Source of the DNA: Amanita rubescens
Taxonomy: Eukaryota > Basidiomycota > Agaricomycetes > Agaricales > Amanitaceae
DNA length: 64,000 nt
Assembly: GCA_015039365.1 (NCBI GenBank)
Contig: WION01000104.1
Span: 1 to 64,000, forward strand
Direction: 5' to 3'
Under the pieces are notes generated by a model. The model saw nothing but the letters and a program-made list of their open reading frames with translations. It had not been told where the DNA came from and did not search any database. Both the position numbers and the translations under genes were made by a program. How positions within the stretch are numbered: the first letter of the stretch is position 1; every line of letters starts with the position of its first letter. Below, one piece after another: positions 36,756-48,300 of this stretch.

Positions 36756-39700
36756 TCAGTCTAGCATGATTGTATCTCGTGTTTCAAGGTCCGGTCCGGT
36801 CCGGTCTTTTTTCCTTTTTTGGAGGCAACCGGACCAAGACCGGTTTTTTGAAATTTCTGTTTTAGGGCAACCGGACCAAAACCGGTAAAGACCGGTCACA
36901 TCCAGTCACAAGCTGAAATGCAACCGGTTGCGAACCAGTTGCAACCGAAAACTGTGTCATCCAAGTGTCTAATTGTGCATCCACCCTTCTAACACCTCGT
37001 TTCTATCCAGAAAACATTAAATCCAACCATTTATATACCTATTCATCCATCTAGCCCTTCAACATTAGCCTGTAACCCTTAGAATACCAAAGTTAATATA
37101 CTTCTAAAAATAGTACAACATCATCCAAGTGCCCTTTCGTGCATCCAGCTATCCAACTCATCCTAAAGACCTAATAATACTTAGATTCATGCATCCAATC
37201 ACTTATCTACTAATCTAACTAGTCAATAGCTCGTAGAGTACTTTTGTGAACATTTCCTAATTTAGCAACATCATCCAAGTGCTCAATGACACATCCACCC
37301 ATCCAACCCCTCAAATCAACATACTAATGCTTAGACATAGACACAGGCTCATCATACATCATATGTACATTAATATTTACAGTAGTTACCCACTGAAAAC
37401 TCGTCTAAAACATAACCCATCACTGGCATTGCACTAAAAATAACCTTGTCATCCAAAAACATGACAAGCCATCCACCCCATCCACCCCTTCACTGGTTGC
37501 CAAAAAAGACCAGTTGCAACCGGTTTGCAACCGGTCCTTGGTTGGAACCCAGAAATAGGCAACCGGCAACCGAAAGTTGGCCAAAGCCAGGCAACCAGCA
37601 ACCGCAGTCCGGTTGCAACCGTTACTGGTCCGGTCCGGTTGCCGGTTTTTTGAAATGGTTGCGACCGGACCTTGAAACACTAATTGTATCACCTTCGGAT
37701 TCACTGCTCAATTCCAACTTGATGTCGAGGTTTGCTTCAGTAATATCTTCATAATATAATGTGTTGTATTGAGTGAGATCAACTTCTTCTTTGACTTCCT
37801 GATTTGCTGCTGCAAGGTTGGGGATATCGCCACGCCAGGCAAATTTGAGGACTTGAAGTTGTTTGAACTTTTCGGTGCTGAGACATGCATGCCGGTTGAT
37901 CGCTGTTTGTTTTGTTGCAGAGAAAAGATGTTCACATGGGACTGAAGAAGCCTGGGATGGTAGATAGTCAAGTGCGATGTGAGCTAGAGTAGGGTACTCT
38001 GCAGCATGGTTCTGGGATTTTTATTTGTGAGGTAAGTAAGGAGCAATGAATGCGTAACTGCAACATACCTGCCACCACATTACCACATCTGTTTCAGGTG
38101 ATACATCCTTTGCGACAACCTTCAAGTAAACCCAGAGCTCTGATTGCCAATCCTCGGCTTCCCGGGTTTTGTCCTGCAGAGCAAGGCATTCACGGTGATG
38201 GTGGAAATCCTTCAGAAGTTGTCTGCATTTCACAAGGGACGGGGGCACATTGACAGTCTTGGAATTATCAGCGACTGATAGGCATGGGCATGTTTCCCAG
38301 TATTGCACCATCTTGATAGCATGTTCAATAGTACGTTGATGAATTATAACCGAGTACTTACCAGATCCTCAAGCAGCTTCCTCACTTCATCCTGCCAGTT
38401 CCTTGCATTCAAATTGTCCTTAGCACGTTCAGTTTCCTGTTCCCTTGAGCCTCCCCAGTTGAGCGTGATCCAATTGAGTTTGAAATATGGGTGGAGGGCT
38501 ACACGTGTTTCAGAATGATTGAGATTATCCTGGAATGACTTACCTAAATTAACGAGAATCACCAGCTTTAGATCGAATCGGCTGTAATAACGCCGGAGCT
38601 TGTCAACACCTGCTTCCAAAGCCTTTACATAGATAGTGTAGCGGGGATTGGAGATCTTGTTTTCCCATGCAGTCAGAAGTTGTTCAATAGCCGGTAAAAC
38701 ATTGTATAGAGTGGGGATATTCTCTGCTGTGAATTGTGTTGGACATTACGAGCATCCTAGATTAAGATTATAGTATCAGTATCATAAAGGAAATGGCATA
38801 ACTTTTAACTGACCTTCAAAATCAGTCGAACATCTTCGATGCGAGCCCAATCGCTTTCAGATAGCCAGAAGGCCGACCAGGGAATCTTTTTGTCAATCTT
38901 CCCATTTGTACGAATGGTGGTGATTGGACCAAAAAGATCATCTGCGGCCACAATGAATAGACTGATGGGCTGTGATGATAATCTATCAGTTTTGTCGAGA
39001 AATCAAGTAGCAAAGGAAATGATACCTGGCGAAGTTCTAGCGCACGCTTAACCATGCTGTAGGCTGTACCCCATCGTGTATTGTTATGAACTTCAAGCTT
39101 CTTGAATGGAGCTGGGATCTTGCAGCTGGCCTGGAGTTGCTCGAAGTACTCGATACGTTGTCCAGATGCGCGAATCTGGGATATCAACTTGATATGGTCA
39201 GATGATTCAGATCTTATGACACTTACCTTGATAGCAATTGTCCGTATTGCCGCAATCATGTCCAACGATCCTCCAAGCGCGCAATTACCATCAAGGGTTG
39301 GATCAAATTCCCAGATGGCTTGTGTGCTTTCAATGGCTGCAATCTTCATAATAGAACTCGTGACGGCAACTGTCCCTAAGTTGATGACATGCTCAAGACA
39401 CCTGGGGGGGAATAAGGCTGTAACTTGTTAAATAACTGAAGAATAACTCACGGCAGCTGATTTTGCTTGTGGTTCCAAAGTATCCCATGCTTCTGATGAA
39501 TATCACTGACTTTCTCACACATTGTCAGATTGTTAGAGGCGTTATCAGCAGTCACACGGCCCAGCTAATCATAGCGGTGAGATCTGATCATTGTGAGATG
39601 ATATGCTCACATACCTTTGAGCTTTTCTCGCTCATAATCCCAGCACACTTACAAATTGAAACGAAATAGCGGGCAAGGTTATAACCGGAGTGATCGCCTG

Positions 39701-40380
39701 AGATCACCTTGAAGCCAATGACAGTGGATTGGAGCTTCCAATTGCCGTCTTTCACTTTGATCCAATGTCTGGTCATACCGAAGAAGCTCGCCCTTGTTGT
39801 GTCGGCAGTCCATGTGTCGGCCGTGACAGATATTTGGCCTGGCATGTCCTAGCAAGCAATAAGATATGTGAGCATGATCAAGATTCAAATCAGTGACTTA
39901 CCTGGAATGCTGTCCTGATTTGATCCATGAACTTGATGTACGCGTTTTGGAGATAGACGATAACGTCATGCGGACTAGGTAACTCCTTTGTTCTTGTTTT
40001 GGGTTGCATTGTGATCAAACAGTTCCTGAACACAGCTTTGCCCACAAACGCCAACGCCTTCAACAATCATGAGCAACCTTCCCAAGTTCGACCACTGTCG
40101 CTATCTCTTACCTGGTCATCGCATGCTATGAGCTGGGCCACAGCATGCAAAATGGCATCTTTCGAGAACTTGTTTGGAGCCTTTACCACCTCCAAGACAT
40201 TATCAAGAGTCATCTGGGAAGTTGATGATGCCCCACCGCCTGCCAATTCCACCTTCATCTTTTTCCAAAGTTCACGGGGTATGCATCACTCCTTAATTTT
40301 GATTCCTTGCTCCTCACACCACTGAAACACTGCAATGTGCTCTGGGTTGTACCCAGCACTGCAGGTGCCATGCACAATAG
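36756..40380 (-). pseudogene. hAT transposase gene, frameshifted and carrying a MITE
   Basis: Exons separated by ~50-60 nt introns encode a hAT transposase. Landmarks: RELWKKMKVELAG.., SVTADTWTADTTRASFFG (first catalytic Asp region), RVTADNASNN (second Asp region), CLEHVINLG (the C-H pair of the insertion domain), NNTRWGTAYSMVKRALE, and the hATC dimerisation block LDYLPSQASSVPCEHLFSATKQTAINR..KFKQLQVLKFAWR. A frame break near 38,735 separates DARNVQH from ENIPTLYNVLPAIEQLL, and a TGA at 40286-40288 interrupts the N-terminal region. The original stop is at 36756-36758; a MITE sits just before it. The full element ends were not identified. Confidence 0.82.
36777..37682. mobile_element. hAT MITE 1 (CCGG-rich)
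   Basis: A 906-bp element, TIR TAGTGTTTCAAGGTCCGGTC type, with a perfect 8-bp TSD ATTGTATC (36769-36776, 37683-37690). The arms are crowded with ACCGGT, GGTCCGGT and CCGGTTGCAACCGG words. The middle has CATCCAACC/CATCCAAGTG repeats. It has no coding capacity. Confidence 0.88.
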
Positions 40381-40687
40381 TGCACAGACTTAAGCTAAGG
40401 CTGATCTGAGGGGAAGGGAACTCCAATTCTCGTTCGTAGCTATCCTATACGACTACATGTGACATGTACTTATAGTAACTACCATGCGCTTACCATGCGC
40501 TTGTGGTCCGACATAATCCGACATATTCCCGTGCATCCGACGTACTCCGACGAATTCCCACGCGTCGGATCGAAGCGGATCGAAAGCGGACGGAAGTGGA
40601 TGGAAAGCGGATCGAAGGTGGATGGCGGAGGACATCTTCGGAAGGCTTCAGAGCATGCTGCACACTGTAACAGGATTCCATCCATTA

Positions 40688-41590
40688 CACCGGACTGCGG
40701 TTGCCGGTCCTGGCAGTTTTGACTTCTGCCCAGTTGCGGTCCAACCCTTTTGGGCCAGAACCGAAAGACCAGTTGGCAACCAGTTACAACTGGTCTTTTT
40801 GGCAACCGTTTGGGTGGGTTTGAGGGATGGATTGGGAGTCAGGCACTCGGATGTCGTTCCCCTGTTCGACCTTCCAAATTGGGTAATTAATAATAACAGA
40901 GTGAACTTCGCATTTTTGATATGTTATAAAGTAGATATTACTGTTATTACAAGTTAGACAAGTGGGTAGGTAGGTTGGTGGATGGATCTGATAGTAACTA
41001 TGTTAATACAATCATTTTAATGGGTGGATTGGCCAGTGTGGCCTTGGATGTCATCTTCTAATTTTAGCAGCAACATTGCATTTTTCTAACTTTAGTAACA
41101 TGATCGATTATTCTAAATTTAGCAACATCATCCAAGCACCCATTTGCGCATCCACCTATGCAACCCTTTGTATGCAACCATTAAGGGAAAGGAGGGGTGG
41201 ATTGGCCAACAGGGACTTGGGTGGTATTGCTAAATTTGGAAATTTCGAAGTAATTATCGTGAAATAGCAATAATATCATATGATTCTAATTTTAGAAACA
41301 ACATCTGAGTGCCCATTTATGAATCCATCCCTTATATCTAGTTATTTTTTGATTTTTTTTGATTTTGGGGGTGGATGCATCAATGGGAACTCGGATGACA
41401 CCAAGTAATGCACAGTCTCAGTTGGCAACCGGTCGTGACTGGTTGCACATTTGAGCTGCAACCAGTGTAACCAGTCTTGACCGGTTTCGGTCCAGTTGCC
41501 CCAAAATCGCGAGACAAAAAAGACCGGTCTCGGTCCAGTTGAACCTAAAAATAGGCAAAAGACCGGACTGGACCGGACTTTTTTTCACTA
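40688..41590. mobile_element. hAT MITE 2, same family, left end lost
   Basis: The right end (GACCGGACTTTTTTTCACTA) and the internal GGATGGATTGG / CATCCAAG blocks match MITE 1. The left end begins inside the family sequence with no TIR or TSD. Confidence 0.65.
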
Positions 41591-41595
41591 TACCT

Positions 41596-42060
41596 GCAGC
41601 AACCTGCCGGCCAGGACAAGTGTGCAGTGCTGCCGCACAACTCTCATGACACTTTTACTGTTCATAAATTGTACTATAAGTGCTTAGCACTATGCCCCTG
41701 CGGCGCCCAGATTCGAATATGATAAAGCTGTTTACTAGTGCTGCCAAACACTATAGTCTATGATCATCCCCATCCTGAGCTAGTTTAAGCCGAAACTATG
41801 CTTTAGTCTTATGATTGCTACCACTGTTTCAAGCTATGGATCAAGGGTCATTTATTCTATACCATAAATCAGCACTCAAAAGTATATAAATCATGTGAAA
41901 AAAATGTGTGCTTTTTGTTGCGACTCATGAACTTGTCAATGACTGAAGCAGCGTCTTGATCTGGCCATACTATTAGACCGAGCTTCAAGCATAAAGCTGC
42001 AGAGCTTGGGGATACAATGGCAAATGCTAGCCAAAATGTTTTTGGAAAAAAGAAAATGGA
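41596..42060. other. unassigned sequence
   Basis: No open frame, terminal repeat or simple repeat of note is seen in these ~460 bp. Confidence 0.5.
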
Positions 42061-42327
42061 GAAGACAGGGCCTCACTGAGAGGTCTTTACCCTCCCCCAC
42101 TCATTCCTTATGGATTCCTTGCAATTTCAAGATGTTCCAAATGGCCCAGAACACACTAAAAAAAGTTCATGGAATCTGTGTGGAATCCATGTGGAATCCA
42201 TGCATATTCCACGGAATCTCAGGAATTTGCCTGGAACAGGAGTGACAAGGAATCCACATGGACTCCATGGACTCCGTGGATTCCAGGTACATTTCTGCCT
42301 GGTTTGCATAATGCTGACATACAAGGA
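42061..42327. repeat. repeat family E (GGAATCCATGTGGA words), left part
   Basis: Dense GGAATCCACATGGACTCCAT words follow a CTTTACCCTCCCCCACTCATTCC end. The family continues after the nested MITEs at 44,221-44,260 and recurs inverted at 51,120-51,360, where the end reads CAGTACTTTACCCTCCCCCAC on the complement. The CAGTACTTTAC end resembles the hAT-like TIR at 14,566. Confidence 0.55.
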
Positions 42328-43122
42328 CTTTCAGCTAGTGATGGGAAGTTAAGTTATGTAACCGCAATTAACCTTAACTTAACTGAACCTAACTGCTCGA
42401 CCAGTTAATTATCAGTTAAGGTTAGGCCCTTTCCCTAACCTTAACCAGACCGGTTATGACCGGTTAAATTGTGCAACCTTGTAGAGCTGGTCCTTAGCTT
42501 CATTTTGAGCCCTTATTCATGTAATTTGGCCCAGTGGTTCATGAGATATGAAGTATTTTGTGAAGGGATGTCAAAATTATTGTGTTTCTCATTAGCAATG
42601 TGGTCCATGACATGCAAAAAGCAATATACAATTAGTTTCTCATGTTCAATCTGCTAGCTATTTCCCTCACCACACTCAGAAACATAGTTCTCTGGGATGC
42701 TGATGAGGAGCAAAGTTTTGCATGGCTGTTGTGAGGCTCTAATTTGTATGCAATTTTCATTATGTTTATCATTCTGTATTGGACAATATACTTCTGACTT
42801 AGGCTGTTGGCATTTGGGACTTGTTTCTGACTTATATTGATCAGTTATGAGCATCATAGACAACATTGCTAATGGGAAACCAACCATCTTGACATCACTC
42901 ACAAAACACTTCATATCTCATGAACCACTGGTCCAAATTACATGAATAAGGGCTCAAAATGATGCTAATAACCTGCTCTACCAGATTACATAATTTTAAT
43001 CGGTTATAACTGGTCATAACCGGTCCAGTTAAGGTTAAGGAAATTCTGGGTCATCAGTTAATTGATCAGTTACAGTTAATCAATTTTGGGGCAATTAACC
43101 AGACTTAACCTAACCTCACAAC

Positions 43123-44200
43123 TAGTGATTCAAGGTCCGGTCTGGTCCGATTTTTTTTCCTTTTTTGGAAAGACTGAAATCGGACCAGTCTCAGGGTGTC
43201 CCTGATATCGAAAAGACCGGAACCGGACCGCTTAAGACCGCAAGACCGGTCTTAATTTAAAAAAAAGACCAGTTAAGACCAGTCCAGGACTGGTCCTGGT
43301 CTGGACCGGTCTTGGACTGGTCTGGACTGGTCTTGGACTGGTCTAGACCAGTCCTTACATTAGTTTCTATGTCCCTATGTCTCCCATACAACAATTTAAA
43401 ACTACAAAACTTCATAAATATCAATATGTTCCTAACCCTCACCCTCTCACACCCTCTCACACCCAGCTGCACTCAGATGAGCCACATAAAACCATTTTTG
43501 ATGATGCCAGGAGACTGCCAAACATTGCCAAAGAGATTGCCAAAGAGATCACCAAAGAGAGAATGAAGCCCAGTGTTGCTGACCCTCACCCTCCCACTGC
43601 TCAGCTTGTCCCATTAGACCCCACTCCACCCCCTCACATCATCTCACACCCAGTTGCACTCCAGATAAGCCACATTAAACCATTTTTAATGATGCCAGGA
43701 GACTGCCAAACATTGCCAAAGAGATTGCCAAAGAGGTCACCAAAGAGAGAATGAAGCCCAGTGTTGCTGACTCTCACCCTCCCACTGTTCAACTATGTTC
43801 CATTGGATGTACTAGAGCATACCTAGATTAGTTAATTTCAGAATACCTTACCTGGAGTGTTGCAACAACAGATGTTTTCAAAATTCACATGTTATATATA
43901 ACTTTTGACAAACTTCACTACTGTGAACTCAAATCTCAACTGTTTTTTATGTTTCAATACTCAAAAAAAAGCTAAAATATAGGAGAACATGACTGTGTTG
44001 GTCACATGTGACAATTAGCAGTCTAGGACCGGTCTAGACCGGTCTTTTGCGGTTTTTTTGATTTTAAAAATTTAAAAAGACCAGAACCGGACTGCCCTTG
44101 GACCTCCTAAGACCTGAGACTGCAGTCCGGTCCAAATCGGTCCTGGTCCGGTCCGGTTCCGGTCTTTTTCGGTCCTAAGAGACTGGAAATAGAAACACTA
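43123..44200. mobile_element. hAT MITE 3 (CCGG-rich)
   Basis: TIR TAGTGATTCAAGGTCCGG to AGAAACACTA, TSD CTCACAAC (43115-43122, 44201-44208). The target lies within the right TIR of MITE F. It is the same family as MITE 1, with more GACCAGTC/GACTGGTC words. Confidence 0.87.
43449..43800 (+). repeat. 185-bp tandem duplication within MITE 3
   Basis: Two copies start near 43,449 and 43,634. Both contain CACACCCAG.TGCACTC, AAACCATTTTT.ATGATGCC and AGAGAATGAAGCCCAGTGTT. Confidence 0.8.
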
Positions 44201-44229
44201 CTCACAACACTACTTTCAGCACAAGGAGT

Positions 44230-44960
44230 CCTCAGGAGTCCACATGGACTCCTGATTCCCATGGTCATGTGACAGGCCACTTGGTCTGTGCGCCAGCCCA
44301 CAGGTATATAAGGAGAGGGCATGTACCACATATCCCCCAGCTTCCCCCCCTTCCTCGAGGACAGGGGGGGAGGGGAGTGATAAGATTAGATAGATAGATA
44401 GTGATTAGATATATGTATGTATGATCTCATAGGTAAGCTTAAATAGCAGTATGATGATGTAGATAAGATAAGATCACAGATAAGATAATATGATTTCCTT
44501 TTATAGAATTTGTGACAACATGAGGTGTGTGACTGTGACAAAAAAGATGCACCTAGATTGTGTGATTCAGAATATACAAGAATGACAGTGCCAAACAAAG
44601 TCAAACATGAGATATTTACAAAACAATTTTTCAGATGTGACAGAAAATTGAAAAAATCCAAAAACATTATGTGATCACATCTCTTCAAGAATTGCAGTGC
44701 AAAACACAACCAAACACAAGATATTTTCAAAATACTGTTTTGGTGGGAATGATGGCTGTTACAGAAATGGACTCCCACATTACACAATCATGCTTAGCAG
44801 ACAAGCCTCCTCATTCATCATGCCTATCCTTGCTTACTCTACCTTGATTACTTTGCTGACACATGCATTGTTACATATGCACCTGTGGTCAGCAATCTGA
44901 TATGTATAATGTAGTGGGGTGTACACAACTTTACTGTATTTATTTCTGCAACACAATCAG
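44230..44960 (+). repeat. repeat family D, copy 2
   Basis: It contains CATGGTCATGTGAC, GGTCTGTGCGCCAGCCCACA, GGTATATAAGGAGAGGGC, C/G runs, GATAAGATAAGATCAC and the shared open-frame block inverted relative to 17,160-17,640. Confidence 0.6.
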
Positions 44961-44968
44961 GACCTAGC

Positions 44969-45151
44969 TGTAACGGGTGACTTACCCGTTTAGGGAAGTC
45001 AGAGATAATATGTACAAATAGTATAGTATATGCATGTTTAGCCTTGTATTAAGGCATCTCACAACCACCTACTACGCGACGAATAACATTCGGTTCAGTG
45101 TAGCTTGGGTGTTCACATAAGATACAACATAACAACTTATAAGTTGTTACA
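44969..45151 (+). repeat. 5' LTR of element A
   Basis: TGTAAC..GTTACA termini. CTTTTTT and a perfect hairpin (ACACTTC C GAAGTGT) follow at once; no tRNA 3'-end match is seen. Confidence 0.88.
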
Positions 45152-45351
45152 CTTTTTTACACTTCCGAAGTGTAGTAGGCTCTCACAAGAGCCTTTTTCG
45201 AGAACACAAACACGAAATCAGTGTTGCAGCCCCGGCCGCGACACTCTAAGAAGTCTCCCGAGACTTCTAAAGCACATATACAAGTCTACTACACATAGAC
45301 TATCATTCAGGATGCGTAAAGCACGTCCTTAAACAAACCTGAGCATTCACA

Positions 45352-48300
45352 ATGCTCGACGAGCCTCAAAACATGAGGCTTCACTCCAAACGAGCTATCC
45401 TAGGCTCGTATAACCTAAAAGACCCTCCCGGGTCTCCGACACTTAAGTATCCAGGCCCTCATTGGGTCCCGGACAACTTGCGCGCATCATGGTGTGCTGC
45501 CGAAACACTTACGTGTTGCTTATCACGCGACGCGTCAATCACGTACAAGTCCACACACCGAATGCTGGACTCGGTCTTACCTGACCAGCGCGACTGTTGC
45601 GAGGTTGGAATAGAGCTCATGCTCAGGGACGGTTGTTTCACTCCAGAACGAGTAATTCGCGCTCGCTCTTCCACAGACTCGAGCTCAGTGAGGCTGGATC
45701 CCTCGGATCTTCATAAATCCCTCAGACGGAGTGGCTCACGAGCCCTTTGTCTTCAAGAAAACAGTCTGGATGAACTGTTGAGAAGTCATCAGAAACTGAT
45801 GATTGAGTGGCGCGAGGGACTTAAGTTGATGCCTTCAAGCCACTCCGATTCCCTGAGTTCCGTTGTTGTTCGAGAACAGCCTCGCAAGACCGTTCTGATC
45901 AGAGAACCTCCGAAAAGAAGTCCTCTTTCTGGTGAAAAGTCGGTCAAGCTTCTTGAAGTGGGGAAAGGCCTGTCAGCCATGTCGCATTCATCACTAAGCC
46001 ACACGTGCGCGCCCGTCCTTTCTAGTTCACCACATTCAATTCCGCAGAGAGGAAACATTCCGCTAGCACCTCCCGAGAACGTTCCGAGAGTTTCAGCCCC
46101 CGAGACTCAGAAGCTACCTGAACGAGTGCAATCGGCTCGTTCTATGGCAGTTCCAAGCTCTGCAAAGCTGGACCTTCCTCCCGTGTCCTATGGACTCACA
46201 AAGAGTCGTCATGGTGGTGTTCACGAGCCCAGACTGAACCCCTTGACAGCGAGGCCGAAAGTCTTCAAGTTGTCCTCCGAGACCGTCGTGCCCGGTTCCC
46301 GGCCTTCACCCAGCCTTAGCGTGCGCGCAAAGGCTCGAGAACAGTCTATTAAGACCGTTCTAGATAGAGATTCCCCGAAGGGAAGCTCTCAAGCCGATCC
46401 AAAGCCTTCTGGTCCAGTTGTCTCAGCTCTTGCTCCTTCCTCACACGGAAATGTTCGAGCACCCGAGAGATCGCCTGTTGGAAAGAGAGAAGTCAGCATG
46501 GAGAAACGAATAAGTGCAGTTAGGCACTCACCTGTAGCTGAAGCAGCCCCCACGCTGCTGTCCATGCCCGTCTCCTGTATACGGGCCCCGCCTGCTCCTT
46601 TGTCCAAAGACGGTACTTCTCTGTCATCCCGGGCGTTCCCAACACAGCGTGCGCATAACGCTAGTGGCATGCATCGAGTAGTGAGCACTACGACTCGCCG
46701 TGAGATCAAGACTCCCTCCCGAGTCTCCCGAGAGCCTGCTTCACCACAGTCTGGCAAAACACTGCTGCAAACGGTTTCTGAGCGACGAGTCGGGTTTAAA
46801 GCCACCTTACAACGGTATGATAAATCGCCGTCTGCTGGCGTTCAAGAACGCTCTACAGTGTGTCCTAAGGAAGGGGAGGAACGGCGGATGTTCTCCGTCA
46901 TTAACATTCAGATCAATAAAGGCGAGAAAGTCTCACCTGAACCTTCAGAAGCTCCAAAGCAAATGTACAATCCTCCGAGTGCTACCTACGAGCCGACATC
47001 AGCTTGCAAACCCGCAACTCTATCACCCAGCCTTAGTGTGTGCGCCAAGGCTCAAGAACAGTCTATCAAGACCGTTCTAGACAGAGAATCCCTAAAAGGA
47101 AGCTCTCGTGTTGGTTCAGTACCCTCTGGTCGAATCGTATCAGCTCCTACGCCTAAACGCAGGAACGCTATGACTCCTATGAAGCCATCTGCGAGAAAAG
47201 TGGAGGATAGCCTGGAGAAACGGACGAGTGCAACTAAACACTCACCTGTACCAAATGCAGCCCTCACGCTGCATAATTCCACATCCATCCTCTCTATACG
47301 GCCCGCTCTCGCAATTTCCTCCAAAGATGGAGCTAGATCATCTTTACAGGTGACTTCGACACTGGTTCCTTCAAGCGTAATCAATGCGTGTCAAGTAGTA
47401 AGCGAGACAACTCGCCGTAAGGTTGAGACTCTCCCAAGACTCTCTCTTGAGTCTTCTTTGATGCGGTTTGGTAAAACACCGATAGCGGGTGTTGTAGAAT
47501 GCTCCAACGAGCATTCTAATGTCGATTTAGGGCCAGCTATCAAGCAAGCCCTGATGTCCTCTTTTTCATCCAAGATGGGGGAGAAACAACGGGTTTCTGA
47601 CACCGTCGTCAGTAGGAATAAAGGAACGAATGAGGGCACATACCAAGAGGTAAAGACTCTCTCTCGAGTCTCATCAAAGACCACAACTCCGTGGTCTGAT
47701 GAACCGCCATCAGCCGGTGTTCAAGAACGCTCGGTAGAGTGTTCTGAGGTTACAGTCGGGCCTTTTCCTGTTGAGCAAGCACAGAGGCGCCTGATTTCTT
47801 CTTCAACCAAGGTGGAGGAGAGACGGATGCCTGATGCCATCGTCAGTAGTCATAATGCAGGAAAAGAAGACGAGAGCTCAACTAAACCCTATGCTGCCTT
47901 CACGCCGCACGCCTCCGCTCCGATTGCCCTGTCCGTTCCTCTCACACGCACCGGACCCCTTCTTCTACCCTCGGGTGGCACAATACCCCATATTGAGGTG
48001 GTATCTGGACAATGTGATCTAAACGTTGTCAATAAGGCTTCAGGAGCGTATGGCCTATGCTCACCTAGTCTCGAATCGGCTGCTCGAAAGCAGCCTGTTA
48101 CTTCCATCATCCCTCCTTCTGTCGAAGGGGAAGGGCAGCTCGCGAGAGCTGCTGCATATATTCAAGAGCATATCAAACGTCGCTCTTCTGCGCCTGACGA
48201 ATTTCCTCGTTACGGTTCCAAAGAACCTCCCGATAAGCGTATGGAAATTGCATCAACAGCAATCGAGTCGCGACGTCTAGAAACAGATGTCGTTAGAGCA

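Larger units (their letters stand above)
42336..44212. mobile_element. hAT MITE F (TTAACC-rich), carrying MITE 3
   Basis: TIR TAGTGATGGGAAGTTAAGTT at the left and its relative ending CCTCACAACACTA at the right, with a perfect 8-bp TSD CTTTCAGC (42328-42335, 44213-44220). Subterminal words are AACTTAACTG/GGTTAAGG. Without MITE 3 it is about 790 bp. Confidence 0.85.

Noticed and set aside
37446..37754. 102-codon frame crossing MITE 1 and its flank
   Set aside because: It spans an insertion boundary and TSD, so it cannot be an ancestral gene.
43377..43754. 125-codon plus-strand frame in MITE 3
   Set aside because: It is a translation of the 185-bp tandem duplication inside a non-coding MITE, and a shifted copy appears in another frame.
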